Assembly: GCA_036897095.1 (NCBI GenBank)
Contig: JAYMSP010000146.1
Span: 1-64,000 of the forward strand
Direction: 5' to 3'
Source: Plantago elongata
Lineage: Eukaryota; Streptophyta; Magnoliopsida; Lamiales; Plantaginaceae
Length of the DNA: 64,000 nucleotides
Both the position numbers and the translations under genes were made by a program. This document shows positions 1 through 11,464 of this stretch, in pieces (the stretch's first letter is position 1; every line of letters begins with the position of its first letter). The notes under the pieces are model-generated. The model did not search any database, was not told the DNA's origin, and saw nothing but the letters and a program-made list of their open reading frames with translations.

Positions 1-184
1 CCCCCCCCCCCCAACCCCCCCAAACATAGTTTGTTTGTGTGGTAATTGGTGAAAGGCAGTAAAGTTCGGTGAAACTGAAGCTTTTTATCTTACCTATTGG
101 AAATTTATCCTAATCTAGATTTAATATGGTAATTCAGGAACATAAATTGGCAACTAGGTATAGATTGCTACAATTCAGACTCGA
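1..184. other. Upstream of CKI1, with a C-rich tract at the window edge
   Basis: The window opens with 12 C, two A and 7 C, a simple homopolymer-like tract. The rest is presumably 5' leader or promoter of the CKI1-like gene; no clear TATA box is visible. Confidence 0.4.
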
Positions 185-3100
185 ATGAAGCTATCGCCGT
201 GTGTTGTAATGCGGCCTCTTTGTCTCATCGTGTTCCTGGTATGTCTTCGACTGAATCTCTTACACCTACAGGCAATGATTTGTTTAAGATTTGAAAGTGT
301 AACTTCTTCATTGAGTTGATTTATACCAGTGCAGTATATTCATTTTTTTTTTTGTTACAACCCATATAGACCTTTGCAGTGTTGATGTTGGCTGGTTTCT
401 TGATTCCTCTGGGGATTAAAAGGACTAATAGAATCAAGAAAGAAGCTGAGTTGGTTTCCCTCAAAATTAATCAACAACTACTCTCTGGGGTTCAAGATAC
501 AGCAACTCTATTTGCCCCATTTAATGCATCAACCTCCAACTTAGCAAGAACATTGCATGAACATGACTTTCATGACTTTAACATGATCAAGACGAAGGTC
601 CGTGCCCATATCAATATTTTTATGTTCAACATTTATTTTACTGTAATTGCTACATTAATTAAGTTCCTGGTATCCTTTTGAATGATGCAGGTGGCTTCGA
701 ACTTATTCCAAGCTCTCTCTACTATTCCGTACTTATCAGAGATTTCTTACATTGGGCTTGATGGCTTGTTCATTGGGTACTATCATAAAGAAAATCAAAC
801 TTTTGCAGTGTACTCAAATTCCACATTGCCCAATACAAAGAACTCTACATGGTACAAGCAACCAGCAAATCCTGAAAACGGAAATTTATATGGCAAAGCT
901 ATTGAATATCCTCCATCTGCATCAATTAACTCCAGTTGGTTTCAGAGCGCGTTAAACAGTACAGGTGGCTATTGCTCAGTAGGGAAGGGTTGGGGAAAAT
1001 CTCCTCACACTTACTTGCTCAGCACTGTTCCTTTGAATGGAAGCGGAGCAATTTCTTTAGCCTTTTCAATCAAATCACTCATCAACCTCCTGAGCACTCA
1101 AGTGGCTGTATATAATGGAATCTTATATTTGGCTACAGAGGACGGGGTCCTGCTAACCCGAGGATTTCCAAAGACTCGTGTCATATTGTCTGGTGATCAT
1201 ATTCAATTTCAATCTTTCAGCATCAATGATGATCAGGTTATTCAAGTTGGAGAGATGAGATGTGGTTATGACAGTGGAACATTGAGGCAGACTACATTAA
1301 GGATTTTAGACAAGAATCATGTGATATATTGTTCTTCAGTTCAAATAGCAGGACTTCAATTGGTAAATCTGGTGAACTCTGAATTTATTTTCTTTCCTCT
1401 TTTAAATGTTACGGAAAGTTGAAGCTTAGGCTTTCCCTGTTACTAATCTTGAGTTGTACGTATATGTGTCGCATAATTGTAAACATCTAATTTTTCTGTT
1501 TTTAGCTATATGTGGTGGCTGTGCCACATGAAGAACTACCGGGCCTTATTCAAAGGACCACCAAACTGGCATTTTTGCTATTCATATTGATGATTGGAGC
1601 TATATTTATGGTGTTATGCACTTTCTTCTACTTCATCATTGGAGCAGCAAGAAGAGAGATGTATCTGAGACGTGCATTGATAAAGCAAATGGAGGCAACG
1701 CAACAAGCAGAAAGAAAGAGTATGAAGAAAAGTCTTGCTTTTGCAAGTGCAAGCCATGACATTCGTGTTTCCTTAGCAGGCATCACGGGTCTAATAGAGC
1801 TATGTCTTCATGAAGTTTCAAAAAGGAATGTACCTTCAGAATTTCAAACAAAATTGTCAGATATGCAAATCTGTACCGGAGATCTTCTAGGTTGGTATTT
1901 CACAAACTTTGTTTATAGTTTTAACGAAGTCAAGTTGTGATCTCAACTTTATTTTGCAGGTATATTGAATTCCATTCTTGATACGACGAAGATAGAAGCT
2001 GGAAAGATGCAACTTGATGAGGAGGAATTTAACATAGAGCAGCTACTGGAAGATGTTGTTGATTTCTTTCATCCCATTGGTATGAAAAAAGGGGTAGATG
2101 TAATTCTTGATCCTTCTGATGGGACTGTCATAAAATCTTCTCGTGTAAAAGGTGACAGAGGAAAGCTCAAGCAGATCTTGTGCAACTTATTGAGCAATGC
2201 TGTAAAATTTACGCCAGAGGGTTCCGTGTCAGTTCGAGCTTCGGCTAGGAAACCAACATTTGAAAAGGAAATACTTGCCTCAAATCGCAATAACTTGATG
2301 AGTTGTCTGCTTTGTGTGTTGTGCACATCTAATGAAACATACAGTGAATCAGAAGTTGTGAAATCTATTCAAAGAGATCCAAATTGCATGGAGTTTGTGT
2401 TTGAGGTGAATGACACGGGAAAAGGGATTCCAAAAGAGAAGAAAAGGTCTGTTTTTGAGAACTATGTCCAAGTTAAAGAGTCAGCAACCGGTCATGAAGG
2501 AACTGGTTTGGGGCTAGGAATTGTCCAATCCCTGGTGTGTCTATATTTTTTTTCCAGCTTGAATTATTCGATGCGTTTTTTCTACTTGTCTAGAGTATCC
2601 TAATGAAACTTGACCCTCCTTGTACTATCCTGAAAATATTGATCTGGATCATGTATTGTGGCTTTAGGTGCGCTTGATGGGTGGAGAAATAAGAATTGTG
2701 GATAAAGAAGTGGGTGAGAAGGGAAGTCTCTTCAGGTTCAATGTATTCTTAAGTGCATATGAGGTAGATGCATCTGCAAATGGCAAAGAGACTAATGTTA
2801 AGGCTATAGGTGACTACTTGACGAGTGACTATGCTGACCATTCCAGTCCCCTTATCCGTTATTACAGCCCCAAAGCAGAAGGTTCTCATGTTATACTGTT
2901 CATTCAAAGTACTAAGAGGAGCACCATCATACAAACTTTCATGGAAAGGCTGGGGATAAAAGTGCATATTGTGAAACACTATCAACAACTTTCTCCAACT
3001 CTCAAGAAAATCAAGAACAAGTTAGGCCTACTTCGCTATAGCTCTTCTGGTAAATCTGATGGAAACTCGAGAAGTGATGGGTGCATTTCTAGGGCTTCTA

Positions 3101-4087
3101 GTAAGCGTATGAAAGAATTGCCTCTTAGTTTTCAGGATGGGACAGATGGTGATTTACCATCTCAGAGAAAGCCCAATGGAGCTGGTGGTTTTTGGGGATT
3201 TGTTTTGATTGTTATTGACATCCGTGCTGGTCCTTTGCATGATATTTGTAGGGTAGTAACTGAATTCAGAGAGGATTTGGATAACAACGGCAGTAGTAAA
3301 GTTGTTTGGCTGGACAGTCCAAGTGTGAGCAACAATAATTCATCAGTTCTTGATGAGGCTAACCCACATCCATCCGACTTGGTTATGTCTAAGCCATTTC
3401 ATGGATCCCGTTTGTATCTAGCTATCCGGCATTTGCCCGAATTTCGCACAACAATGTCGCCGAGGCTAGTCAATGTCCCAAATGTTTGTTCTGGTGAAGC
3501 AAGTCCGTCAAGCACGAAGGAAATAGTTTTGGTACCAAGCCCTATATATAAAAGATGTGAGATTGAAGAAGTTGGGGAGCCAACCAACACAAAGTCACTG
3601 ACAGGAAAGAAATTACTGGTGGTTGACGACAATCCTATTGCTCGCAAGATTGCTACGCTTTCCACTAACCAACTTGGTGCAAGTGTTTATTCCTGCGAAA
3701 ATGGTGAAGAGGCTTGGAAACTAGTTTGCACAGGTCTTGATGGTGGAACTTCTACCAACTCATTGCCTTATGATTGCATCCTGATGGATTGCCAGGTAAT
3801 GAACGTATGTTCTTGATTTCACCAATCATTCTTTACTTATTCCAATATTTCTTATCCCATTTTACTTGCTGACTTGTTAGATGCCAGTGATGGATGGGAT
3901 TGAAGCAACAAGGAGAATCAGAGAAACGGAGAGGAAGTTTGGAGTCCATATTCCAATCATAGCTTTAACTGCTCATGAGAAGGGAGAAGAGATTAACATG
4001 ATGAAGGAAGCTGGAGTTTGTGGTTATTTATCTAAACCATTGAATCCATCAAACCTTCTGAAATCTCTAGCTGAACTTGAGTGCTAG
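185..4087 (+). CDS. CKI1: CKI1-like hybrid sensor histidine kinase
   Basis: Hybrid histidine kinase that autophosphorylates on His and passes phosphate to its own receiver Asp, feeding the two-component (cytokinin-type) phosphorelay. I join seven exons: 185-238, 370-597, 691-1362, 1506-1890, 1960-2534, 2668-3795, 3881-4087. They give 1082 residues; Arabidopsis CKI1 has about 1120. Seen in the protein: an N-terminal membrane segment (about 10-32), an extracytosolic region rich in N-glycosylation-type sites, a second membrane segment (about 337-363), the H-box around His402 (ASASHDIRVSLAG), the N-box NLLSNAVKF, G-boxes DTGKGIP and GTGLGLGI, then a receiver with VVDDN, phospho-acceptor Asp1012 (LMDCQMPVMDG) and the SKP lysine. 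The H-box reads VS where Arabidopsis CKI1 has GA. All catalytic residues are present, so it looks functional. The start is the ATG opening a short hydrophobic first exon and is the least certain part. CKI1 in Arabidopsis acts in the female gametophyte and vasculature; that role here is inference. Confidence 0.93.
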
Positions 4088-4922
4088 TTAGATGCCAAGA
4101 GTTCCTAACTCTTATACTCTTTGATTTGACATAGGAGATGCAAAGTCAGACTAATTCGTTTTAGGAGTTGAACTTCTGAATTTTGTAAGCTAGAACATGG
4201 AAGTTTAGGTGGTAATTGTACCAATCATGTCTTATTGCTTCTCATTCTGTGTTATAAGAACTTGTGAGTTTGGGTATGATGTGTTATGACATATAAGAAT
4301 CATAATTGTTGGTGTATGAGAAATATATTTGTTTGGAGGTTCCAAAATGCATTTTCCCTGTCGGAGTAATTCACAACTTTGATGGTTACACAAGCACAGT
4401 TGGGTCAGTCGTACCAACGTTGGTTCCACAGTACAGCAGAGCCACCTTATCTATTCGCCTGCCAGTCATGTATGTACCTCTATTCATTTCAAACTGTAGA
4501 CTTTGTTGGTCTGTTAAACAGACTCTGTTTTATTGTTTTGATGGAGCTGTATATTAGTTCTGTACGTAATGTCAAATCTTCATGTTGGATTTATTTGTCC
4601 TCTGTGATCCAAACTCGCAGAAAGGTACAGGCACATTGGTCTTTCAGCTTATCGAGATGAAAATTATTTGGAATCCGAAACTATTTTGAACATTTACATG
4701 TACTAATCACTTGCGTATGTGAGCAGAAAGAGGGTACATTTATAACCCGTCAAATACAAGAGTGCTGGGAAGTAAATAAGTCAAAACTTCAAAACCTTAT
4801 GTTTGGTGTCAGAGGCTACATTTCAAGATTAGTCGGAAATCCTTTACATACTTTTGGTACTATTATCTACACAACAAAACCTGTGTACAAATACACTGTT
4901 TGCATGCGACACTGTCAATCAA
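4088..4922. other. Convergent 3' region between CKI1 and PP2C
   Basis: About 835 bp separate the two stop codons of genes that face each other. It should hold both 3' UTRs. Short open frames here show no family resemblance. Overlap of the two transcripts is possible but cannot be judged from sequence. Confidence 0.5.
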
Positions 4923-7813
4923 TCAATATATCACACTTGAACGCTGTTCATCGTTGGGGAAAACCCTCTCTGTTGAATTTTCAGCAACTTCATTTAAATT
5001 ATGAGAATATATATCAACAGGTGCCGAAACACAACCCGGAGTATTCTTCTTGTACTTAGGATTGGAAGAGCCATTGTGGTGATCGAGATATATGACTATA
5101 ACACTTATATCATCATGGAAATGCCGCCTGATACCTTTCTCAATCTTCTTGATGTCTTTGGGCCTCACCTCTCTTTTTTTTGCCACTTCCTGAAGAGCAG
5201 CTTCAACCAGTCTCTTAGCTATGCCCTGTACATCATTTATGTGAGCTTTTAATATATAAAAAAAAAAAAAAAAAGAGAGAGACTGATTGGTGTTTGCTGA
5301 AAATAAAGCAGGATAAACAAAAGGTCATGAAATGACAAGTCGAATCATCTTTGAACAATGAGATCATTGAGCATTGGGAATCGATGGAGTTTATTGAATA
5401 TTGACTTCAGCCAGGTTTGAATTGAAACAATGGTTTGAAAAGTAAGACATGTGATGGAGGATGATACTTACAGCTCTAGGGTATTTAGACACTATTTGAA
5501 CAGCCGCCTTATCAGTTAGTTGTTCCCAAAGTCCGTCTGATGCAAATATTATAAACATGTCTTGTGGCCTTAATTTTCTGGTCAAAATGGAAGGATCAGC
5601 TGACATTAGTGGTCGCTTCATGGGAACAAAGTTTCCATATTGTTGGTAGATAGGGTCTCTGTGAATCTCAGGTTTCTTCAAGTAAACATCGCCAATAGAT
5701 CTGGAAACCTGACCAAACGAAAAGGAAATAAGTTAATGAAAAACTAGTATAGCTTTTCTCAACTCAATTGCTTGATGTTGATATCTAAAAAGTAAAAACA
5801 ATAGAGAACAAGTAAAACTGTGACAGAGGCAGATAAACTATGTATCTAGTCTGTTCACCATGCATACCTCTACATTATATGGAAAGAAAGAAATAAATGG
5901 GTCCTAAAAAGATAAAAAGGCTTCAGAAATCACAACGCTTTGCTTTATGAGAACTCCATCTACATCTCATGCGCGGAAGACACTCTACTTTGACTACAGC
6001 TACATGAGACTGGCAAGGGATAGAGCATGTGATTCCTGGAAGAGTAGCGAAGACCTTTAGATCAGACTTGATTAGTACCGAACAAGACAATCCTTTACAA
6101 CATGCTTTTTCGTATACCTTTGAAGCTGCTGCTAGCAAATCATAGGGGAAAGTATATGCATACAAATCAAGTAAACCGAATGGAACGATCAGAAGAAATT
6201 TGTTCGATCAACTCAAGGCAAATTACATGCAAATGCTCCATCTACATAACAATAAAGGCATTCAAATGTACATGAGCCAAGAGGTGAAGATTTTCTTGAC
6301 CAATCAAATGAGTAATCAGTGCCATGGTAAATGCAAGAAATAGAGCACCAGTGTTGTCTTTTAAAACCTGTAAGAATAATACTCTTCTCTTATACCACTT
6401 ATTAGATAAGAATTTTGACTAAAAATTGAAGCTACAAAATAGAAGAGCTGCAAAGCCTGCAAGTTGTCCAGTAAAAAATCATGGTCTCGTTTAGGATCAG
6501 TAGAAGTATGCTAAGCAAATTGTTTGAAAGATTGTAGTAAAGAAATGTAACATGAAAGTCAAACAAAAAAAAATCAGTAATGAAAAGTCTCCTATCTAGA
6601 TTCAATGACAGATTCAACACATAACATAATTGAGAACAACATGGTGGTCAATGATATGAATAAGCAGTGACTGTACCTGAATTATCCCCTTAATTCTCCA
6701 GACTCCTCGGCAGAAAACAACAACAGGTTTATCATCAGGATGAAGTGCTTCAACTTCCATCCTTACTTCCTCAGAAGAAACATTATGATCCGTCGTCAGT
6801 CGTTCCGCGACAACAGCATCCTTCTCTCCATCAAAACCTCTCCTGCCAAGAACAGCTCTCGAATCGCCCAAGTTTGCCACATACAGTTCCCCGTTAGAAA
6901 TCGCACCAAACAGGCAACATGATCCTACTGAAGCAATCTGTGGTTTAACTTGCAATGTCCTTGTAACTAAGCGAGTGAAGTCCTCCTCCGTGGCATTAAA
7001 CGCCTTCTGCAGTACCTCCGGTGATAATCTCCCTTGCTCAGTTGAAAATTCTACAAGCAAAATCCAATCAAATGTCAGTAAAGGCTACACAATAGAGCTG
7101 GAAATCCAATTCAACAGTTCCTAAATCTCCAATTCAACACACTTCACTTCACACTAGAATCCAACCAATTCTCATTCAAGCCTACACAATAGAGCTGGAA
7201 ATCAATCAACACCAAATTCAACCGATTAACCCCCAATTCCCATCGAAAACCTTGGACCTCTCCACATCAAAATCAAAGGCGTCTACACTCCCAAACAAGT
7301 CAAAACACGTCTAACAACAGCACACTCGAGCAAAAATGATTGCAAACAAAGCAAAATTTCAACAACATCCTAAATCTCCAATTCAACACGCTTCCATTAT
7401 AATTGAGCCAGCCAATTTTCATTCACACCTACGCAATTGAGCTGGAAATCAACCAAACCAAATCAAAACGACAGCAAACAAACCAAACCCATCCAAATCG
7501 CAAAAAAACTCAATCCAATTAACCTCAAAACAAACACCAAAACCTCACAAAAACGTTGATCGAGCTATAACTCACTCTGAACATAAGCAAACAGATGGCG
7601 ATTAACAAAGCGAGCAGCATCGGGTCCACCATGGCCATCGTACACTCCAACAAAGACAGCAGACGGCGTGGTAAACACCTGAGACTGATCCTCCAGTGTC
7701 GAATTCGCCTGCACGACAGCCATGGAAAACTCTCCGGTGGCGTGAGGCTTCAAGTCCACGTTCCAGAGCATTCCGTCGCAATTCCTCCTCCCGAAACAGC
7801 ACGATCGCAACAT
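4923..7813 (-). CDS. Clade D protein phosphatase 2C
   Basis: Metal-dependent Ser/Thr phosphatase of the plant PP2C clade D type. Arabidopsis members dephosphorylate plasma-membrane H+-ATPase and are inhibited by SAUR proteins. Four exons on the minus strand: 7813-7576, 7050-6677, 5708-5472, 5225-4923, giving 383 residues, the normal clade length. Visible motifs in order: [19 protein letters not shown], the metal-binding [67 protein letters not shown], and the late [16 protein letters not shown] with its metal-binding Asp. All splice phases agree (1/2, 0, 0). The intron before the last exon holds a long A run followed by GA repeats at about 5258-5281. The gene runs toward CKI1. Which Arabidopsis PP2C it matches one-to-one cannot be decided here. 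Confidence 0.95.
7083..7465. repeat. Imperfect repeats in PP2C intron 1
   Basis: The phrase CTACACAATAGAGCTGGAAAT occurs at about 7085 and 7182 and, slightly changed, at about 7429. CCTAAATCTCCAATTCAACA occurs at about 7120 and again near 7369. The first intron therefore grew partly by local duplication of units of about 100-250 bp. Confidence 0.7.
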
Positions 7814-7969
7814 TTTCCCGCCAGCTATACGCTCTCTCTCTCTCTATAGCTTTTACTGAAATTGAACGGTTTTGGGAAATTCAAGTGTGAGAATTTGTGC
7901 GCAAGGTTTAATGGAGTTTTAGAGAGAGAGAAATCTGTTTATGGAGGAAAGGGAAGAAGAAATACAATG

Positions 7970-7995
7970 CGCGTTCTACTTATAAAGTATAGAGA
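7970..7995 (-). promoter_or_regulatory. Possible core promoter of PP2C gene
   Basis: On the minus strand a CTTTATAAG stretch lies about 165 bp before the ATG. It is followed toward the gene by GA/CT-rich DNA (about 7921-7931 and 7828-7847), a common plant 5' leader pattern. Position and composition are the only support. Confidence 0.35.
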
Positions 7996-8066
7996 AAGTT
8001 CGTAAACGATAGGCTAATACGGCTGGATAAAAAGGTAAAGCGTTACGCGTTTTATGTCTTTTCGTA

Positions 8067-8313
8067 CTCTGTCCGTCCGTCTGTATGTTGACGGAGTTCG
8101 AGACTTTTATAACTGATGACAAACATTGAATATTTAGTTAAAATTATTACGTGTCTAGTTACAAATATCGTATATTTAAGAATATAAATAATTAAGGTTT
8201 ATTATGGAGTGACTGGTATAGAATTAATATTTTGTATAAAAGTTTTAGGTGATTTTAACTCGGTTTTATGAGTTAAATTTTATACTAATCATTTCCTTCA
8301 AAATAAGATGGAG
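8067..8313. mobile_element. Stowaway-like MITE
   Basis: It starts CTCTGTCCGTCCGTCTGTATG and ends TTCAAAATAAGATGGAG, flanked on both sides by TA. This matches the Stowaway (Tc1/mariner) pattern CTCCCTCCGTCCC...GGGACGGAGGGAG with a TA target duplication, but the right end has decayed. At about 247 bp it is non-autonomous and lies just upstream of the PP2C promoter. Confidence 0.65.
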
Positions 8314-9313
8314 TAACGTTATACTGACTTCAACCAACTTAATTTGTCCGGTTGACTTATTTATAGTTAATGAAATTAAATTTATAAATATAAATCATAT
8401 AATTTAATTGAATACAATTCTTAAACTTTCAAATTAGTTCATTGTCAAAGTTCATTATGAAAGGTCAAGATAACGAAGTGCAACTCAATTGATAAGTCGT
8501 TTATCCTCCAATTAATAAATCGGGTATTCGAGTCACCTTTGCCATTTAAAATAATATATGAAAAGTTAAAACTGAACAATCAGCGTAGAACAATATAAGT
8601 ACGTATAATTTGATTGTTTGGCATGGAATTACAGTTCAGTTCTTTCAATTTAAATAGAAATTTTATGTTTTGTTATAGACAAAAATATAATCAAAATTAA
8701 AATAATTTAAGTATTCTAACTCTTAATCTATTTTATGTTTATCATTAACCATGTGGCACTCGCAAATGATTTTACTTGCTTAACAAAATAATAAGTGGAT
8801 CACCACTGTTTGTTTAGTACGGTTCGTTGAGTTTATGATACGGTACACTATATTTCAGCCACGTGTTTGCTTATTTAGTGGTAAGTCAGTTTTCGAAATA
8901 TTCATTTTTATAGTATTTGCTAATTTATCGGTGATGAGTCATGTTTTTAAATATCTATCTTTTGTGATTGTTTATTTATTGGTGTAGCATTTTTAAATTG
9001 TTTCTTTTGCCTCGCTTTCGGTGTTGTCCAACTATTCATATCTATATCTACCTATTTTGGCAAGTTTTGACTTTAGTCTTGTTTGTTTAGAGATTGTAAC
9101 CGAAAATTTGGGTTAATTGTTGAAATATTTAAAATATATGTAGGTTTATTTTACTTATATTTCATTGCAATACCGTATGTTTATATTTTAGCTCCCAAAA
9201 TAAAGTTTGCAAGATTATGTTTGAGATGATGTTATCACTTTGATTTTCAGGCTTATTTTCTTTAGTTGCATTGAGTAATTTTCTTTTTTTATTTCTCTCC
9301 GTTTGAAAAATAT
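8314..9313. other. Gene-free AT-rich intergenic DNA
   Basis: Apart from the SINE head I see no coding capacity, RNA gene or repeat that I can name in this kilobase. Confidence 0.6.
8470..8570 (+). mobile_element. tRNA-derived SINE head, fragment
   Basis: CAACTCAATTGATAAG (about 8481-8496) resembles a pol III A-box, and GGTATTCGAGTCACC (about 8523-8537) resembles a B-box. Spacing and the intervening text look like a tRNA-derived SINE 5' end. It could not be a working tRNA: the acceptor stem is not evident. The 3' limit is not visible. Confidence 0.5.
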
Positions 9314-9317
9314 TTAA

Positions 9318-9473
9318 GGGACTGATTGGTATAGAATTTGAATGGGCATTTGGATGAAATTTGGTGAAATTGTGTTTGAAATTGTATTGAAATGGGGGTA
9401 TTTAAAGTGTATTTTAGGCCAAATCACTGTTCATCGAGCCAAATAGACCGATTACAATGCCAGATCAAATAGC
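9318..9473. mobile_element. PIF/Harbinger-like MITE, copy A
   Basis: About 156 bp between two TAA trinucleotides (9315-9317 and 9474-9476). The left end GGGACTGATTGG pairs loosely with the right end. The core AGTGTATTTTAGGCCAAATC followed by ACTGTTCATCGAGCCAAAT is shared with copy B and with the copy at 59.7 kb. TAA duplication and TIR style suggest a Tourist-like element. Confidence 0.6.
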
Positions 9474-9515
9474 TAATGTTCAATGATATGTGATTCATTG
9501 ATTGTATTACATTAA

Positions 9516-9673
9516 GGGGCTGATTGACATGTCACTCAAATGATCATTTGGATGAGATTTTAGTGAAATTGTGTTTGGAATGAAATTAAAATGAAGTATT
9601 TAAAATGTATTTTAGGTTAAATCACTGTTCATCGAATTAAATGGGGACATTTAAATGCCTGGTCAAAATGTTC
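9516..9673. mobile_element. PIF/Harbinger-like MITE, copy B (tandem)
   Basis: A second copy directly after copy A with the same core phrases. It is followed by the same flanking DNA as copy A, so this copy arose by segmental tandem duplication rather than independent insertion. Confidence 0.6.
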
Positions 9674-9713
9674 AAATGTTCAATGATATGTGATTCATTG
9701 ATTGTATTACATT

Positions 9714-11464
9714 CCAGTATTGAATGTTAGAAGACTCTGCAAATGTATGTAGGTTTTGAAGTGAGTGCTCCAGTAGAATGTTCTAAATCATATTTTGTGA
9801 CATATGATGTGAAGTATAAATATTAAATAGGTTGTTGTATATGTTCAATGCATGGTTAAATTTAATTTATCTTTTAACAGATGAAGTAATTCGGTTATAT
9901 TAGAGTTGAACATCAATTCAACATGGTTGTTTAGTTACATGTTAAATATAATTTGATGTTTCGTTAAACTTTAGCAGAAGTTAAGAAATATGTCAAAGCA
10001 TCTAAACGTTTCGTTAAAAATTGATATACACTTTTTTCTTATCCTTGAAAAATGTCAATTTATTAATTTCAATTTCCAACAATACCGTATAATATCAGTC
10101 ATCATCTCTAACACCTCTAGGAAACACTTCACAAGTCACAACTTGGTTGGCACCGCTTGTAAACCCTTCACAAGTCACCTCTAGCACAAACGAAGTTTTC
10201 ATAGTCCACAAATTGTGTCTGGATTAGACATTTAGATGTACTAAAAATCTACCAGTGATTGTTTTCTATTCAAAACACGTTCACGTAATTGAAAAAATTA
10301 ATCAAACTTAACGAAACATCATATTTCAAAGAGGATAGTTTGGCAATACATATTTACGTACAAAGACGTAAAACTTCAAATATTATGTGTATTAAATTCG
10401 CACTCTTAAATTTTAATGTTTATAGTTAAAAATACTTGATGTTTTAATCTCTTTGATATACAATATTACATACACTTTTACTCATTGGAAAATAATACAC
10501 TGACTATACGAGTGTGTGGAGCTTAATGGCGTCAACTTCTTATGTGGCTATAGTTGGAAGTATATTTAATAAGGATTATATTAATTATGTAGGTAACTAG
10601 GTATTATAGACATAATTGACGAAATAAGTGGTACGAGAAGTTTATTTAGGTACGAAATGAAGATATAGATGTGTGATAGAAATGTGAATTGATAAAGTAT
10701 GAATATGCTATCGGGTGACTTTAGTTAGTGGGATTTTCGAGTTTATTAAGATAGTGGTCTCATCGATGTGACTTGGATTTTTATCATCAACCACCACATT
10801 TTATTTATTTCTTTATCATTATTTTCTTCAAATGATACAAGATTGATGGTGATTTAAAAGTTTATTAATTGTATTTTGTGTGTAGTTAACTGCTAAAGTC
10901 GCAAGCCGCCATGTCGATTTTGGCAAGCTCTGCTTGTTAGACATTTCAATGTAAGTTAAACAGCCAACTAATCCTTTGTGGCTTTTTCTGCAAATCAAAT
11001 AAAGAGATATGTACAATTTATGTACGTGTGACCCGAAAGTTACTTATTATGAGAAAAAAAATATAACGATTTGAAGATAATAAATTTGTTAATTAGTTTG
11101 ATCATAATAATGAATGACTTCAAAGTTCAAACCTTATCTATGTAGTTTATTTGTTAAAAAATGAGGTTGTTGATTTGGCAACTGATTAGGGCTTCTTTGT
11201 TTTGTAAACCACAAAGGACCTATTCATTAGGGCTATGTTTATAATATATTTAAGGTGAAAATCTTGCTATAGCTATTATAAATTAGCATTATAAATTAGT
11301 AAGAAAAAAAGTGGTTAATTGTATTATAGTATACATGTTTGCATTTTTTAAAAAAAGAGCTGAATTATTATAAAGTGACAATTATAATAACTATTGCTTT
11401 ATTTTCTTTTTTATGTTTTATTAAATTTAAGTGAGGTACATTTGTGGAATTGAAATATAAGAAG
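9714..11464. other. Gene-free AT-rich intergenic DNA
   Basis: No gene recognised. A short direct repeat (AAACACTTCACAAGTCAC at about 10120 and AAACCCTTCACAAGTCAC near 10159) is the only structure I noted. Confidence 0.6.

Larger units (their letters stand above)
9315..9713. repeat. Tandem duplication of about 200 bp
   Basis: A 36 bp block (TTCAATGATATGTGATTCAT and onward) is identical at 9478-9513 and 9678-9713, exactly 200 bp apart. Each block is preceded by a MITE copy. The repeat unit is therefore MITE plus flank. Confidence 0.8.

Noticed and set aside
1-7813. CKI1 plus PP2C as a functional kinase-phosphatase gene pair
   Set aside because: They act on different residue types (His/Asp versus Ser/Thr) and simply converge; nothing suggests a shared pathway.
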